Shown piece by piece: positions 28,142 to 36,185 of a stretch of 53,358 bases of DNA. The position numbers and the translations under genes were made by a program. The notes under the pieces were generated by a model that saw nothing but the letters and a program-made list of their open reading frames with translations, was not told the origin of the DNA and did not search any database. Position 1 is the first letter of the stretch. Each line of letters starts with the position of its first letter. This DNA comes from Neisseria polysaccharea ATCC 43768 (GTDB lineage: Bacteria > Pseudomonadota > Gammaproteobacteria > Burkholderiales > Neisseriaceae), in the NCBI GenBank assembly GCA_000176735.1, contig ADBE01000127.1, positions 1 to 53,358 on the forward strand. Reading direction: 5' to 3'.

Positions 28142-28501
28142 ATGCAGCAATTATTAATTTCGGTTTTGGAAGACTTGAACAACACATCTCCGGATATTGT
28201 CGCATCTGCCGTTATCTCAACCGACGGATTGCCGATGGCGACAATGCTTCCTTCACATTTGAATTCGGACAGGGTAGGGGCGATTTCTGCTACTTTGCTT
28301 GCTTTAGGCAGCCGTTCGGTGCAAGAACTCGCCTGCGGGGAATTGGAACAAGTGATGATTAAAGGAAAATCAGGCTATATCCTTTTAAGTCAGGCGGGTA
28401 AAGATGCCGTGTTGGTGCTGATGGCAAAAGAAACCGGCAAACTTGGTTTAATCCTATTGGATGCGAAACGTGCGGCAAGGCATATTGCGGAAGCCATATG
28501 A
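28142..28501 (+). CDS. Roadblock/LC7 domain protein
   Basis: A 119-residue single-domain protein with the roadblock pattern: helix MQQLLISVLEDLNN, strand ASAVISTDGLPMATMLP, helix VGAISATLLALGSRSVQELA, strands EQVMIKGKSGYILLSQAG and AVLVLMAKE, then a final helix. Roadblock dimers such as MglB regulate or bind small GTPases; CvnB proteins of conservons have the same fold. A GGAGG Shine-Dalgarno lies 6 bases before the ATG. It is the last gene of the operon. Confidence 0.82.
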   Translation: MQQLLISVLEDLNNTSPDIVASAVISTDGLPMATMLPSHLNSDRVGAISATLLALGSRSVQELACGELEQVMIKGKSGYILLSQAGKDAVLVLMAKETGKLGLILLDAKRAARHIAEAI

Positions 28502-28553
28502 CATATAAAGATTGCGGGCTTGCAGATAAAGTGCAATCGATTGTAAATTTATA

Positions 28554-28583
28554 TTGACACGTTTGGTATTTCTGTTTTATTAT
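28554..28583 (+). promoter_or_regulatory. tRNA-Asn promoter
   Basis: A perfect -35 TTGACA (28554-28559) and a near-consensus -10 TATTAT (28578-28583) are spaced 18 bases, ending 10 bases before the tRNA. Confidence 0.75.
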
Positions 28584-28593
28584 TCTCGCTTAT

Positions 28594-28669
28594 TCCCCGA
28601 TAGCTCAGTCGGTAGAGCGACGGACTGTTAATCCGCAGGTCCCTGGTTCGAGCCCAGGTCGGGGAGCCA
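28594..28669 (+). tRNA. tRNA-Asn (GTT)
   Basis: A complete 76-base cloverleaf. The acceptor stem is TCCCCGA paired with TCGGGGA, the D-loop is AGCTCAGTCGGTAGAGC, and the anticodon arm is CGGACTGTTAATCCG with GTT in the loop. The T arm is CCTGGTTCGAGCCCAGG, and an encoded CCA ends the molecule. It has its own promoter and terminator. Confidence 0.97.
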
Positions 28670-28675
28670 AATTCC

Positions 28676-28713
28676 AAAACCCTCTAAGTATTTTCTTAGA
28701 GGGTTTTATTTTT
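28676..28713 (+). terminator. tRNA-Asn terminator
   Basis: A perfect 13-bp hairpin (aaaaccctctaag, 28676-28688, with its complement at 28695-28707) is followed by a T-rich tail. Confidence 0.88.
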
Positions 28714-28718
28714 GTCAG

Positions 28719-29077
28719 GGAATCCGGTACGGCATTCTTTTATGGAGGGAAGTTGTTACCCAATCAAGGCGGATTTTAGAATACGCAGAGAAGCAATGCA
28801 GCACGGTTTCTGAGTATTTGTGGATAGAATATCTTGATTCTACAGTGTTGAGGCATGGTGGGAATAGGGGGAAATGGTATGCCTTAATCGGGAGGATTGC
28901 CAAAAGCCGTTTGGGTTTGCAGGGGATGGAGGGGTAACATCCATTAATGTGAAGAGTAATCCTGATATGGTTTCCGTTTTGAGGTGGGGAGAAAATTTTT
29001 TACCTGCATACCATATGAACAAGCAGCATTGGGTCGGTATCGTGTTGGATTATGGTGCGGAAACGGATGAAATATAG
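28719..29077 (+). pseudogene. MmcQ/YjbR family gene remnant
   Basis: Two frames give an MmcQ/YjbR (DUF419) protein: ILEYAEKQCSTVSEYLW, then VLRHGGNRGKWYALIGRI and LGLQGMEG in one frame, and VTSINVKSNPDMVSVL and [18 protein letters not shown] in another. One G restored to the four-G run at 28931-28934 would join them. No ATG is found for the first part, and the 3' end is cut: the TAG stop at 29075-29077 is supplied by the adjoining Correia element. The family is a double-wing DNA-binding-like fold of unknown role. It is dead here on three counts. Confidence 0.7.
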
Positions 29078-29179
29078 TGGATTAAATTTAAACCAGTACA
29101 GCGTTGCCTCGCCTTGCCGTACTATTTGTACTGTCTGCGGCTTCGTCGCCTTGTCCTGATTTAAATTTAATCCACTATA
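29073..29179. repeat. Correia element (internally deleted form, 107 bp)
   Basis: It has the terminal inverted repeats tatagtggattaaattt and the complement aaatttaatccactata, and carries cagtacagcgttgcctcgcc and the tgtctgcggcttcgtcgcc core. It lacks the roughly 50-base middle present in the copy at 43810, so it is the short Correia class. It is a non-autonomous mobile element and truncates the YjbR remnant. Confidence 0.92.
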
Positions 29180-29220
29180 TTGATGCTGTTGGATTGGAGC
29201 TATGATTTGATGGAGAAATA

Positions 29221-29284
29221 AAAATGCCGTCTGGACTTGACTGCACCCTATAAGTTGGGGCAGTGCAAGTTCAGACGGCATTTT
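29221..29284. terminator. DUS hairpin with an inserted imperfect palindrome
   Basis: The outer arms are aaaatgccgtct and agacggcatttt, like other DUS terminators. The loop is enlarged to about 40 bases and holds an imperfect inverted repeat (cttgactgcaccc and ggggcagtgcaag). It probably still ends transcription between the Correia element and the dacB 3' end. Confidence 0.6.
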
Positions 29285-29375
29285 ATCGTGGGTCGGCAGA
29301 AATCGGAACAAGGCGGTGAAACTGCAAACTGTACGGCAATGCGGTAACCTGTTAATTTACTATATTTTTGTCCGT

Positions 29376-30785
29376 TCAGGCGTGGCGTTCTTTGCACATC
29401 AGTTTTGCATCCAGCCAGCCGTCGCCTCCGGGAATGATATTTTTAGAAACGAAGTTGTCCAAATCAGGTAGTAGGGAAACGGCACGTCCGCTGTTGACGA
29501 TGACGACGACGACCATCGGTTTGTCGCCCAGCCAATAACCTGCAAGGGCGCGGACATTGTTGAGCGTGCCGGTTTTCAGGCGCAGCAGCCCGCCGCTTTG
29601 TTTGAAGCGGTTGCGTAAAGTTCCGTCTGTACCGGCGATGGGCAGCGTGTCGATGAAATCTTGTGCAAACGGGCTGAAATAAGCCGTTTCCAACATTTGC
29701 GCCATCATTCTCGCCGTTACCCTTTCTTTTCTGGACAGACCCGAACCGTTTTCCAAAACCAAATCCGCAACATCGATGCCCGACACGGCAAGTTCACGCC
29801 GGACGGCAGACGCTGCCTGTTCGGAAACGGCGGGTAGTTTGCCGTTGCCGCCGAGTTTGAGGAAGACGGAACGCGCAATCAGATTGTCCGAACGCTTGTT
29901 CATGTCCGTCAAAATTTCCTTCATCGGCTTTGAGTGTGCAACGGCAAGCGTCTGCGCGCCTTCCGGCGTGTCGGCTATGCCGATGCCGTCTGAAATCCGT
30001 CCGCCGCCGAGCAGCCAGTGGTTGGTAAAACTTTGCCGGATCAGTTCGTCAAGCGCGAACATCCGGACACCGACAGGCTTGCCCAAACAGCTTTCGGGAA
30101 TATTGCCGCGCAATTTCAGCGTATTGTCCGAAAAAGATGCACGCATCAGTTTTTTGACCGAAGGGCAGGCAGCTTGGGAGGCGGTAATTTTCAAGTTGTT
30201 TTGGGCGAAAATATGCGGCAAAGGCGGATCGGTGAGGATGTCGGTACTGCCGGCGGCATTGCGTTCGGCGCGCACCATAACCATACCGGCAGACAGCATA
30301 GTCGGATTGGGGGGCGTCATAAACGGCGAACCGCTGTCGGCTTCAAAATGGTCAGGACTGCCGACTTCGCCCCACAGCTTGTGGTCGAGTATCAGGTGTC
30401 CCGTGATATTGCGTATGCCTTTGTCGCGCAACTGTTTTTGAACGTCAAGCAGGTTTTCCTGATTGAAAACGGGGTCGCCGCTGCCTGCCCAATACAAATC
30501 GCCATCCAGCGTGCCGTTACTCACTTTGCCGTTGCTTTTAAACTCGGTCGCCCAGCGGTAATTGCTGCCGAAGGTTTTGAAGGCGGCAAACGCGGTAACG
30601 AGTTTCATCGTGGACGCGGGATTGACGGGGACATCCGCGCGATGGTCGATGACGACCCTGCCGCTGCCGAGTTCTTGGACATATACGGCGATTTCGTTTT
30701 GCGGAATGCGGCCGGTATCGAGCGCGTGTGCGGCGAGGGAGGCGAGAAGCAGCAGCAGGGAGGCCGCTGTTTTGGGGAAATTCAT
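29376..30785 (-). CDS. dacB: D-alanyl-D-alanine carboxypeptidase/endopeptidase (PBP3, class C type-4)
   Basis: A periplasmic low-molecular-weight penicillin-binding protein that trims the stem peptide and cuts crosslinks. The 469-residue precursor has a signal peptide (MNFPKTAASLLLLLASLAAHA), the active-site SxxK as STMK at 58-61, SDN in NKRSDNLIA near 300, and KTGT near 403. A large inserted domain between SxxK and SDN is typical of the DacB/PBP4 type. The frame is open 117 bases upstream, but the ATG at 30785 gives the signal peptide. Confidence 0.92.
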   Translation of the reverse strand: MNFPKTAASLLLLLASLAAHALDTGRIPQNEIAVYVQELGSGRVVIDHRADVPVNPASTMKLVTAFAAFKTFGSNYRWATEFKSNGKVSNGTLDGDLYWAGSGDPVFNQENLLDVQKQLRDKGIRNITGHLILDHKLWGEVGSPDHFEADSGSPFMTPPNPTMLSAGMVMVRAERNAAGSTDILTDPPLPHIFAQNNLKITASQAACPSVKKLMRASFSDNTLKLRGNIPESCLGKPVGVRMFALDELIRQSFTNHWLLGGGRISDGIGIADTPEGAQTLAVAHSKPMKEILTDMNKRSDNLIARSVFLKLGGNGKLPAVSEQAASAVRRELAVSGIDVADLVLENGSGLSRKERVTARMMAQMLETAYFSPFAQDFIDTLPIAGTDGTLRNRFKQSGGLLRLKTGTLNNVRALAGYWLGDKPMVVVVIVNSGRAVSLLPDLDNFVSKNIIPGGDGWLDAKLMCKERHA

Positions 30786-30885
30786 AGGTGAATCTGTTAC
30801 ATAAAAAAAGCAATTATAAGGCAAAGCCGGATAAGTGGGAACGCCGGGGCGGCGGTCCGGCTTGTTTGCAGGGGAAATCACATAT

Positions 30886-30904
30886 ATAATAATCGTTATC
30901 ATTA
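30886..30904 (+). promoter_or_regulatory. Fur-box-like operator overlapping a -10 box
   Basis: The complementary strand reads taatgataacgattattat, close to the Fur consensus GATAATGATAATCATTATC. TATAAT at 30884-30889 overlaps it, so iron-bound Fur would block the promoter of the flavin reductase gene that starts about 60 bases on. Confidence 0.65.
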
Positions 30905-30949
30905 TGAAATGATTGAGACGTACAAACTTAATATTCAGGAGGAATGATT

Positions 30950-31516
30950 GTGGCTAAGAAAATCAGTATTTTGGTGGGCAGCCTGCGCCGTGCTTCGTTT
31001 GCGCGCAAAGTGGCATTGAATGCGGCGGAGATGTTCCCCGAAGGCTGGCAGGCGGAAATCGTCGAAATCGGACATCTGCCGCTTTACAATTTCGATTATG
31101 ACGACCCTGCGGTGGAAGATGTGCCGCTGCCCGAAAGCTACACGGCTTTCCGCGAAACGATTAAGGCTTCAGACGGCATTTTGTTCGTTACGTCCGAAAA
31201 CAACCGCACTGTTCCCGCCTGTTTGAAAAATGCGGTGGACATCGGTTCTAAACCGAATGCCGATGTGGCGTGGAAACACAAACCTGCCGGCATCATCAGC
31301 CATTCCGTCGGCAAGATGGGGGGCTACAGTTCTCAAAAAAACCTGCGTCTTGCTTTGTCTTATTTCGATATGCCGCTAACAGGGCAGCCTGAGGTGTTTT
31401 TGGGCAATTCGCCGACGCTGTTTGATGAAAAAGGCAAATTGATCGACTCGGCAAGGGATTTTGTTCAGTCATATATTAATCAGTTTGTCTCTCTGGTGGA
31501 GAAACACGCAAAATAG
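30950..31516 (+). CDS. NADPH-dependent FMN reductase-like flavoprotein
   Basis: A 188-residue flavodoxin-fold protein. The FMN phosphate loop is ILVGSLRRASFARKVA near the N-terminus, followed by DGILFVTSENNRTVPACLKN, where the family usually has PEYN, and HSVGKMGGYSSQKNLRLAL. Relatives reduce flavins, quinones or chromate, and reduced flavin can release iron from ferric complexes. The GTG at 30950 lies 7 bases after AGGAGG; the ATG at 30944 is only 1 base from it and was judged less likely. A Fur-type operator precedes it. Confidence 0.82.
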   Translation: MAKKISILVGSLRRASFARKVALNAAEMFPEGWQAEIVEIGHLPLYNFDYDDPAVEDVPLPESYTAFRETIKASDGILFVTSENNRTVPACLKNAVDIGSKPNADVAWKHKPAGIISHSVGKMGGYSSQKNLRLALSYFDMPLTGQPEVFLGNSPTLFDEKGKLIDSARDFVQSYINQFVSLVEKHAK

Positions 31517-31530
31517 GTTGAAAACGGTCA

Positions 31531-31562
31531 AAAACCGCAGAATTTCTGTTCTGCGGTTTTTT
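31531..31562 (+). terminator. Intrinsic terminator after the flavin reductase gene
   Basis: An 11-bp hairpin (aaaccgcagaa with its complement) is flanked by A residues upstream and six T residues downstream. Confidence 0.85.
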
Positions 31563-31630
31563 GTTGCCGCTAAATTGCAGCTAATGTTCAAGTGTTAGAA
31601 TAGCCGCGGTTTGTCTGAAAGGGAAAGTTG

Positions 31631-32305
31631 ATGCGTGTTTTGCTGGTTGAAGATGATGCGATGATTGCGGAAGCGGTGTCGGCAAATTTGAAAGACGGCG
31701 GTTATGCGGTGGATTGGGTCAAAAACGGCGCGCAGGTTGCAGCGGCGGCCGCTGCCCAGCCTTATGACCTGATGCTGCTGGATTTGGGTTTGCCGGGGCG
31801 CGATGGTTTGGATGTTTTGTCGGAAATACGCGCGGCAGGCTGTACCGTCCCCGTGCTGATCGTTACGGCGCGGGATGATTTGTACAGCCGGCTGAATGGT
31901 TTGGACGGCGGTGCGGACGACTATATCGTCAAGCCGTTCGATATGGCGGAGCTTAAGGCGCGGATGCGGGCAGTGTTGCGGCGCGGCGGCGGTCAGGGAC
32001 AGGTTTGCCTGTCCAACGGCGTGATTTCGCTGAATCCGGCAACGTATCAGGCGGAAATTATTGCCGAGGGGCGGCAGGTGGCATTGAGCAACAAGGAGTT
32101 TGCAGTATTGCAGGCTTTGCTGGCGAGGCCGGGCGTGATTTTGTCGCGCTCGGATTTGGAGGACAAGGTTTACGGCTGGGGCGAGGAAGTCGAAAGCAAT
32201 GCGGTAGATTTTCTGATTCACGCGCTGCGTAAGAAACTGGGTAAGGAAAGCATACAAAATGTGCGCGGTGTCGGCTGGCTGATGCCGCGTCAAGATGCCG
32301 TCTGA
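31631..32305 (+). CDS. misR: Two-component response regulator MisR
   Basis: An OmpR/PhoB-type regulator of 224 residues. The receiver domain has acidic residues EDD at 7-9, the phosphoacceptor Asp near 51 (LMLLDLGLPG), Thr in VTARDD and the Lys of VKPF. The winged-helix domain ends VRGVGWLMP. MisR with MisS is known in meningococci for envelope stress and lipooligosaccharide control. Its last codons and stop (GCC GTC TGA) are themselves part of a DUS. misS follows 12 bases on. Confidence 0.9.
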   Translation: MRVLLVEDDAMIAEAVSANLKDGGYAVDWVKNGAQVAAAAAAQPYDLMLLDLGLPGRDGLDVLSEIRAAGCTVPVLIVTARDDLYSRLNGLDGGADDYIVKPFDMAELKARMRAVLRRGGGQGQVCLSNGVISLNPATYQAEIIAEGRQVALSNKEFAVLQALLARPGVILSRSDLEDKVYGWGEEVESNAVDFLIHALRKKLGKESIQNVRGVGWLMPRQDAV

Positions 32306-32317
32306 ACAGGAACGAAG

Positions 32318-33637
32318 ATGCCGGACCGTTTTTTTAAAATTTTAAAACATTCGCTTCAGGTCAGAATCAGCCTTGCCCTGATTTGGATGTTTGTTCCGCT
32401 GGCAATGCTTGCAGGTATGTTTTCCTACTACGAAACCTTCCACGAAACGGAAGAGTTGCAGGACGACCTGCTCCGTCAGGCGGCATTGTACGTCGTCCCC
32501 GATTCCAAACCCGAAACTTTGCCCGAGGGCGATGGCGATACGCGTATTTTGGTACAGATGCCGCAGCAGGAAGACCCTGTTGTCAGCCTGCCCGCGCATC
32601 TGGCGGACGGTCTGCACACGCTTCAGGCGGACGATGACGACGATTATTACCGCGTCTATATCCGCACGACCGAGCAGGGACGGATTGCCGTCATGCAGGA
32701 AAACGAATACCGTGAAGATTTGGCGGCGGATGCGGCACGGCAAAGCGTGTTGCCCCTGTTGGCGGCACTGCCGCTGATGATTTTGCTGACCGTGTGGATT
32801 ACGCACAAAGCCATGCGCCCCGTCCGCAAATTGTCGCAAAGTCTCGAACAACGCCGAATCAATGACCTGTCTGCTTTGAGTGTGGACAATATTCCCAGTG
32901 AAATCAGAGGTTTCGTAACCGCCATCAACCTGCTTTTGAAACGTGCGGATGAAGACATCCGCCACCGTCAGCGGTTTGTTGCCGACGCGGCACACGAATT
33001 GCGTACGCCGATGACCGCCCTTTCCCTTCAGGCGGAACGGCTCAACAATATGCCGCTCCCTCCCGAAGCGGCGCGGCAGTCCGCCGTTTTGCAGCAGAGC
33101 ATACGGCGCAACAAACACCTGCTCGAACAGCTTTTGGCACTGGCGCGTTCGCAGTCGGACGAAACCCCTCTGACGAAAACGACATTCGGGCTGCAAAGCC
33201 GTTTCCGCCAAGTGTTGCAGGAACTGATGCCGCTGGCTTTGGAAAAACGTCAGGACATCGGTGTGGCGGTCGGAGGCGATGTCGAAATATTTGCCGACGA
33301 AACGGAAATCTATACGCTGATTAAAACCTTTGCCGACAACGCGATACGTTATACGCCGCCCGAAGGCAGGATAGATTTGGGTTTCACGGACGAAGGAAAA
33401 TATCTCGCCGTGTGGGTGGAAGATAACGGGAACGGCATTCCCGAATCCGAACGCGCCCGCGTCCTCGATCCGTTTTACCGTATTTTGGGAACGGAGCAGC
33501 AGGGGACGGGGCTGGGTCTGTCCATCGCCGACACGCTTGCCAAAAAATACGGCGGATATTTGGAATTATCCGACAGCCGACGTTTCGGACACGGCCTGCT
33601 GATACGCGCGCTGTTGGACAAGGAAACCCTGAAATAG
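32318..33637 (+). CDS. misS: Two-component sensor histidine kinase MisS
   Basis: A 439-residue inner-membrane kinase with two membrane segments (about 14-35 and 145-165) bounding a periplasmic sensor rich in acidic residues (QADDDDDYYRVY). Then come a HAMP-like linker, the phosphoacceptor His in FVADAAHELRTPM near 225, and an ATPase domain with NAIRYTP, VEDNGNGIP and TGLGLSIA. It signals to MisR. The pair ends at a DUS hairpin shared with rng. Confidence 0.9.
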   Translation: MPDRFFKILKHSLQVRISLALIWMFVPLAMLAGMFSYYETFHETEELQDDLLRQAALYVVPDSKPETLPEGDGDTRILVQMPQQEDPVVSLPAHLADGLHTLQADDDDDYYRVYIRTTEQGRIAVMQENEYREDLAADAARQSVLPLLAALPLMILLTVWITHKAMRPVRKLSQSLEQRRINDLSALSVDNIPSEIRGFVTAINLLLKRADEDIRHRQRFVADAAHELRTPMTALSLQAERLNNMPLPPEAARQSAVLQQSIRRNKHLLEQLLALARSQSDETPLTKTTFGLQSRFRQVLQELMPLALEKRQDIGVAVGGDVEIFADETEIYTLIKTFADNAIRYTPPEGRIDLGFTDEGKYLAVWVEDNGNGIPESERARVLDPFYRILGTEQQGTGLGLSIADTLAKKYGGYLELSDSRRFGHGLLIRALLDKETLK

Positions 33638-33640
33638 ACA

Positions 33641-33672
33641 GATGCCGTCTGAAGGTTTCAGACGGCATTTTT
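33641..33672. terminator. DUS hairpin shared by misS and rng
   Basis: Opposed uptake sequences with a 3-base loop and a T tail lie between convergent genes. The T run touches the rng stop. Confidence 0.8.
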
Positions 33673-35165
33673 TACATCAGCACTATATCGTATTGTTCCT
33701 GCGTGTAAGCGGTTTCGACTGCCAGAGAAATCGGTTTGCCGATGAAATCTATCAGCATTGCCAAGGATTGCGATTCTTCGTCGAGGAAAAGGTCGATGAC
33801 GTTGGGTGCGGCAAGGATACGGAAAGATTGCGCATCGTAGCGTCGGGCTTCGCGGACGATTTCGCGCTGGATTTCGTAGCACACGGTTTGCGGCGTTTTC
33901 AGACGGCCCCGGCCTTGGCAGGAAGGGCAGGGTTCGCAGAGGACTTGGTTTAAGTTTTCGCGCGAGCGTTTGCGCGTCAGCTCGACCAGCCCCAAATGGG
34001 TAAAGCCATGCAGGGTGATGCGTGTGCGGTCGAAGGCGAGGGCTTTGGCAAGCTCCTGCAACACGGCTTCGCGGTGGCTTTCCTGCGCCATATCGATGAA
34101 GTCGATGATGATGATGCCGCCGAGGTTGCGCAGCCTCAATTCGCGGGCGATGGTGTGGCAGGCTTCGAGGTTGGTGCGGAAGATGGTTTCGTCGAAGTTG
34201 CGTGCGCCGACGAAGCCGCCGGTGTTCACGTCTATCGTGGTCATGGCTTCGGTGGACTCGATAATCAGGTAGCTGCCGAAGTTGAGGTTGACGCGCGGTT
34301 GCAGGGCTCGGCCGATTTCCTGTTCGACGTTGTGGGTTTCAAACAGCGGGCGTTCGCCTTTGAACAGCTCTATCCTGCCCAATGCGCCGTGGACGTATTG
34401 TTCGGCAAAACGCGTCATGCGCCCGTGGTTTACGGTGGAATCGACGAGGATTTTTTGCGTGTCGCAGCCGACCATATCGCGCAACACGCGCAGGCTTAAA
34501 GGCAAGTCCTGATAAAGCAGGGTTTCCGGCGGTTGGATTTTTGCCTGTTCTTGGATGTGTTCCCACACTTTGGTCAGGTAGTCGATGTCGGATTGTAGCT
34601 GTTCGTCGGTGGCGTTTTCGGCGTTGGTGCGGATGATGTAGCCGTGGCATGCCTTTTCCGGTAGTAGCTTGTTGAGACGCTCGCGCAGGTTGCTTCGTTC
34701 CGTATCGTCCTCGATACGCTGGGATACGCCGATATGTTCTTCCTGCGGGAGGTGGACGAGGAAACGCCCTGCCAGCGAGATTTGGGTGGAAAGGCGCGCG
34801 CCTTTGGTGTTGATCGGGTCTTTGATGACCTGCACCAAAACCGACTGCCCTTCAAACAGCATATGTTCGATGCGCTGGGTTTCTTCGGGGTTGCGGCGTT
34901 GTTCGAGGACATCGACGATGTGTAAAAACGCTGCGCGTTCCAAGCCGATGTCGATAAACGCGCTCTGCATCCCGGGCAGCACGCGGCGCACCACACCCAG
35001 ATAGATATTGCCGACCAGGCTGTGCCCGCTGTTACGCTCGATATGCAGTTCGCAGATATTGTTTTCCTCCAACACCGCCACGCGTGTTTCCTGCGGCGTG
35101 ATGTTGACCAATATCGTTTCGGGCGGGCGCGCGATGTCTTTGGGGATGGGGAGTCCTGACAACAT
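33672..35165 (-). CDS. rng: Ribonuclease G
   Basis: An endoribonuclease of the RNase E/G family that matures the 16S rRNA 5' end and decays mRNA. The 497-residue protein has an S1 RNA-binding domain (GNIYLGVVRRVLPGMQSAFIDIG, about 50-70), the catalytic Asp residues in TTIDVNTGGFVG and GGIIIIDFIDM, and the zinc-link CEPCPSCQGRG near 405. It lacks the long C-terminal scaffold of RNase E. The ATG at 35165 was chosen because upstream frame extension crosses a large palindrome. Confidence 0.92.
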   Translation of the reverse strand: MLSGLPIPKDIARPPETILVNITPQETRVAVLEENNICELHIERNSGHSLVGNIYLGVVRRVLPGMQSAFIDIGLERAAFLHIVDVLEQRRNPEETQRIEHMLFEGQSVLVQVIKDPINTKGARLSTQISLAGRFLVHLPQEEHIGVSQRIEDDTERSNLRERLNKLLPEKACHGYIIRTNAENATDEQLQSDIDYLTKVWEHIQEQAKIQPPETLLYQDLPLSLRVLRDMVGCDTQKILVDSTVNHGRMTRFAEQYVHGALGRIELFKGERPLFETHNVEQEIGRALQPRVNLNFGSYLIIESTEAMTTIDVNTGGFVGARNFDETIFRTNLEACHTIARELRLRNLGGIIIIDFIDMAQESHREAVLQELAKALAFDRTRITLHGFTHLGLVELTRKRSRENLNQVLCEPCPSCQGRGRLKTPQTVCYEIQREIVREARRYDAQSFRILAAPNVIDLFLDEESQSLAMLIDFIGKPISLAVETAYTQEQYDIVLM

Positions 35166-35186
35166 GGTTTTTCCTGAAAATGTAAT

Positions 35187-35239
35187 AAAAATATTTTTGC
35201 ACCCGTTCCGCCGCGCAGGGCGGGTGCAAAAATATTTTT
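35187..35239. repeat. Perfect 19-bp inverted repeat in the rng leader
   Basis: The arm aaaaatatttttgcacccg (35187-35205) is matched exactly by its complement at 35221-35239 across a 15-base loop. It starts 22 bases from the rng start codon and so would form a strong hairpin in the rng 5' untranslated RNA, or terminate transcription coming from the other side. Confidence 0.85.
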
Positions 35240-35378
35240 CACAATGCCTATCATACTTTAAAAAAGAAACTTTGACACACTCCGCACATGCCGTCTGAAT
35301 GTGCATCTGTTCCGCACTTGCCAAATGGGGGAAATGCCCCTATATTGATTATCATTGCAAAATTTTCGGAAACCCAAT

Positions 35379-35636
35379 ATGCAGACCGTTACCATGTACA
35401 CAGGTCCGTTTTGTCCCTACTGCACGATGGCGAAAAGGCTGCTGCACGCGGCAGGTGTCGGACATATCGACGAAATCCGTGTCGATGCAAGCCCCGAAGC
35501 CTTTGCCGAAATGCAGCAGCTTTCGGGACAGCGCAGCGTGCCGCAGATTTTCATCGGCGAAACGCACGTCGGCGGATTTACCGACCTCTACCGCCTTCAG
35601 CAGGAAGGCGGGCTGGACGGACTGCTGAACCCTTAA
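35379..35636 (+). CDS. grxC: Glutaredoxin 3
   Basis: A small glutathione-dependent thiol-disulphide oxidoreductase of 85 residues. The dithiol active site CPYC is at 12-15, and the glutathione-binding cis-Pro motif SVPQIFIG lies near 53-60, followed by GGFTDLY. The ATG at 35379 gives the usual MQTVTMYT start. It precedes secB by 20 bases, the conserved grxC-secB pairing. Confidence 0.92.
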   Translation: MQTVTMYTGPFCPYCTMAKRLLHAAGVGHIDEIRVDASPEAFAEMQQLSGQRSVPQIFIGETHVGGFTDLYRLQQEGGLDGLLNP

Positions 35637-35656
35637 CCCCCAACTAGGAAAACAAA

Positions 35657-36100
35657 ATGAGCGAAGAACTGCAACCCGTATTCAGCATCGAGCGACTGTA
35701 TGTCAAAGACTTGTCTTTGGAAGTGCCGCACGCGCCGCAAATCTTCTTGGAACAGGGCGAGCCCGAAGTGGATATGCGCGTTTCCACCGGCAGCCAAAAG
35801 CTGGAAGACGGCTACTACAACGTGGACGTTACCGTAACCGTTACCGCCAAATTGGATAACGAGCGCACGATGTTTTTGAACGAAGTAACCCAAAGCGGTA
35901 TTTTCCGTTTGGAAAACATCCCCGAAGAAGATGCCGACCTGCTGCTCGGCGTGGCGTGTCCGAACATCCTGTTCCCTTACGCGCGCGAAGCCGTTTCCAG
36001 TACGGTAACGCGCGCCGGCTTCCCGCCCGTCCTGCTTGCGCCGATTAATTTTGAGGCGATTTACCAACAACAGCAGGAAGCCGAAGCCGCCGGGGCTTGA
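35657..36100 (+). CDS. secB: Protein-export chaperone SecB
   Basis: A homotetrameric cytosolic chaperone that keeps preproteins unfolded and hands them to SecA. The 147 residues match the family: [19 protein letters not shown], the [13 protein letters not shown] strands, and the [22 protein letters not shown] segment that contacts SecA. A GGAAAAC sequence precedes the ATG. It is co-transcribed with grxC and ends at a DUS hairpin. Confidence 0.95.
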   Translation: MSEELQPVFSIERLYVKDLSLEVPHAPQIFLEQGEPEVDMRVSTGSQKLEDGYYNVDVTVTVTAKLDNERTMFLNEVTQSGIFRLENIPEEDADLLLGVACPNILFPYAREAVSSTVTRAGFPPVLLAPINFEAIYQQQQEAEAAGA

Positions 36101-36112
36101 TTCCTGCCTGCC

Positions 36113-36147
36113 GATGCCGTCTGAATCCGTTTCAGACGGCATTTTTG
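36113..36147 (+). terminator. DUS hairpin terminator of grxC-secB
   Basis: Opposed uptake sequences (gatgccgtctgaa and ttcagacggcat) are followed by five T residues, shortly before recG. Confidence 0.82.
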
Positions 36148-36185
36148 TTTTCGGATAAAATAGGCGCGTCCAAAGGAATCTGCCT

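Noticed and set aside
35340-35365. Fur box before grxC (tattgattatcattgcaa)
   Set aside because: Only about half of the consensus matches and no promoter hexamers are placed around it.
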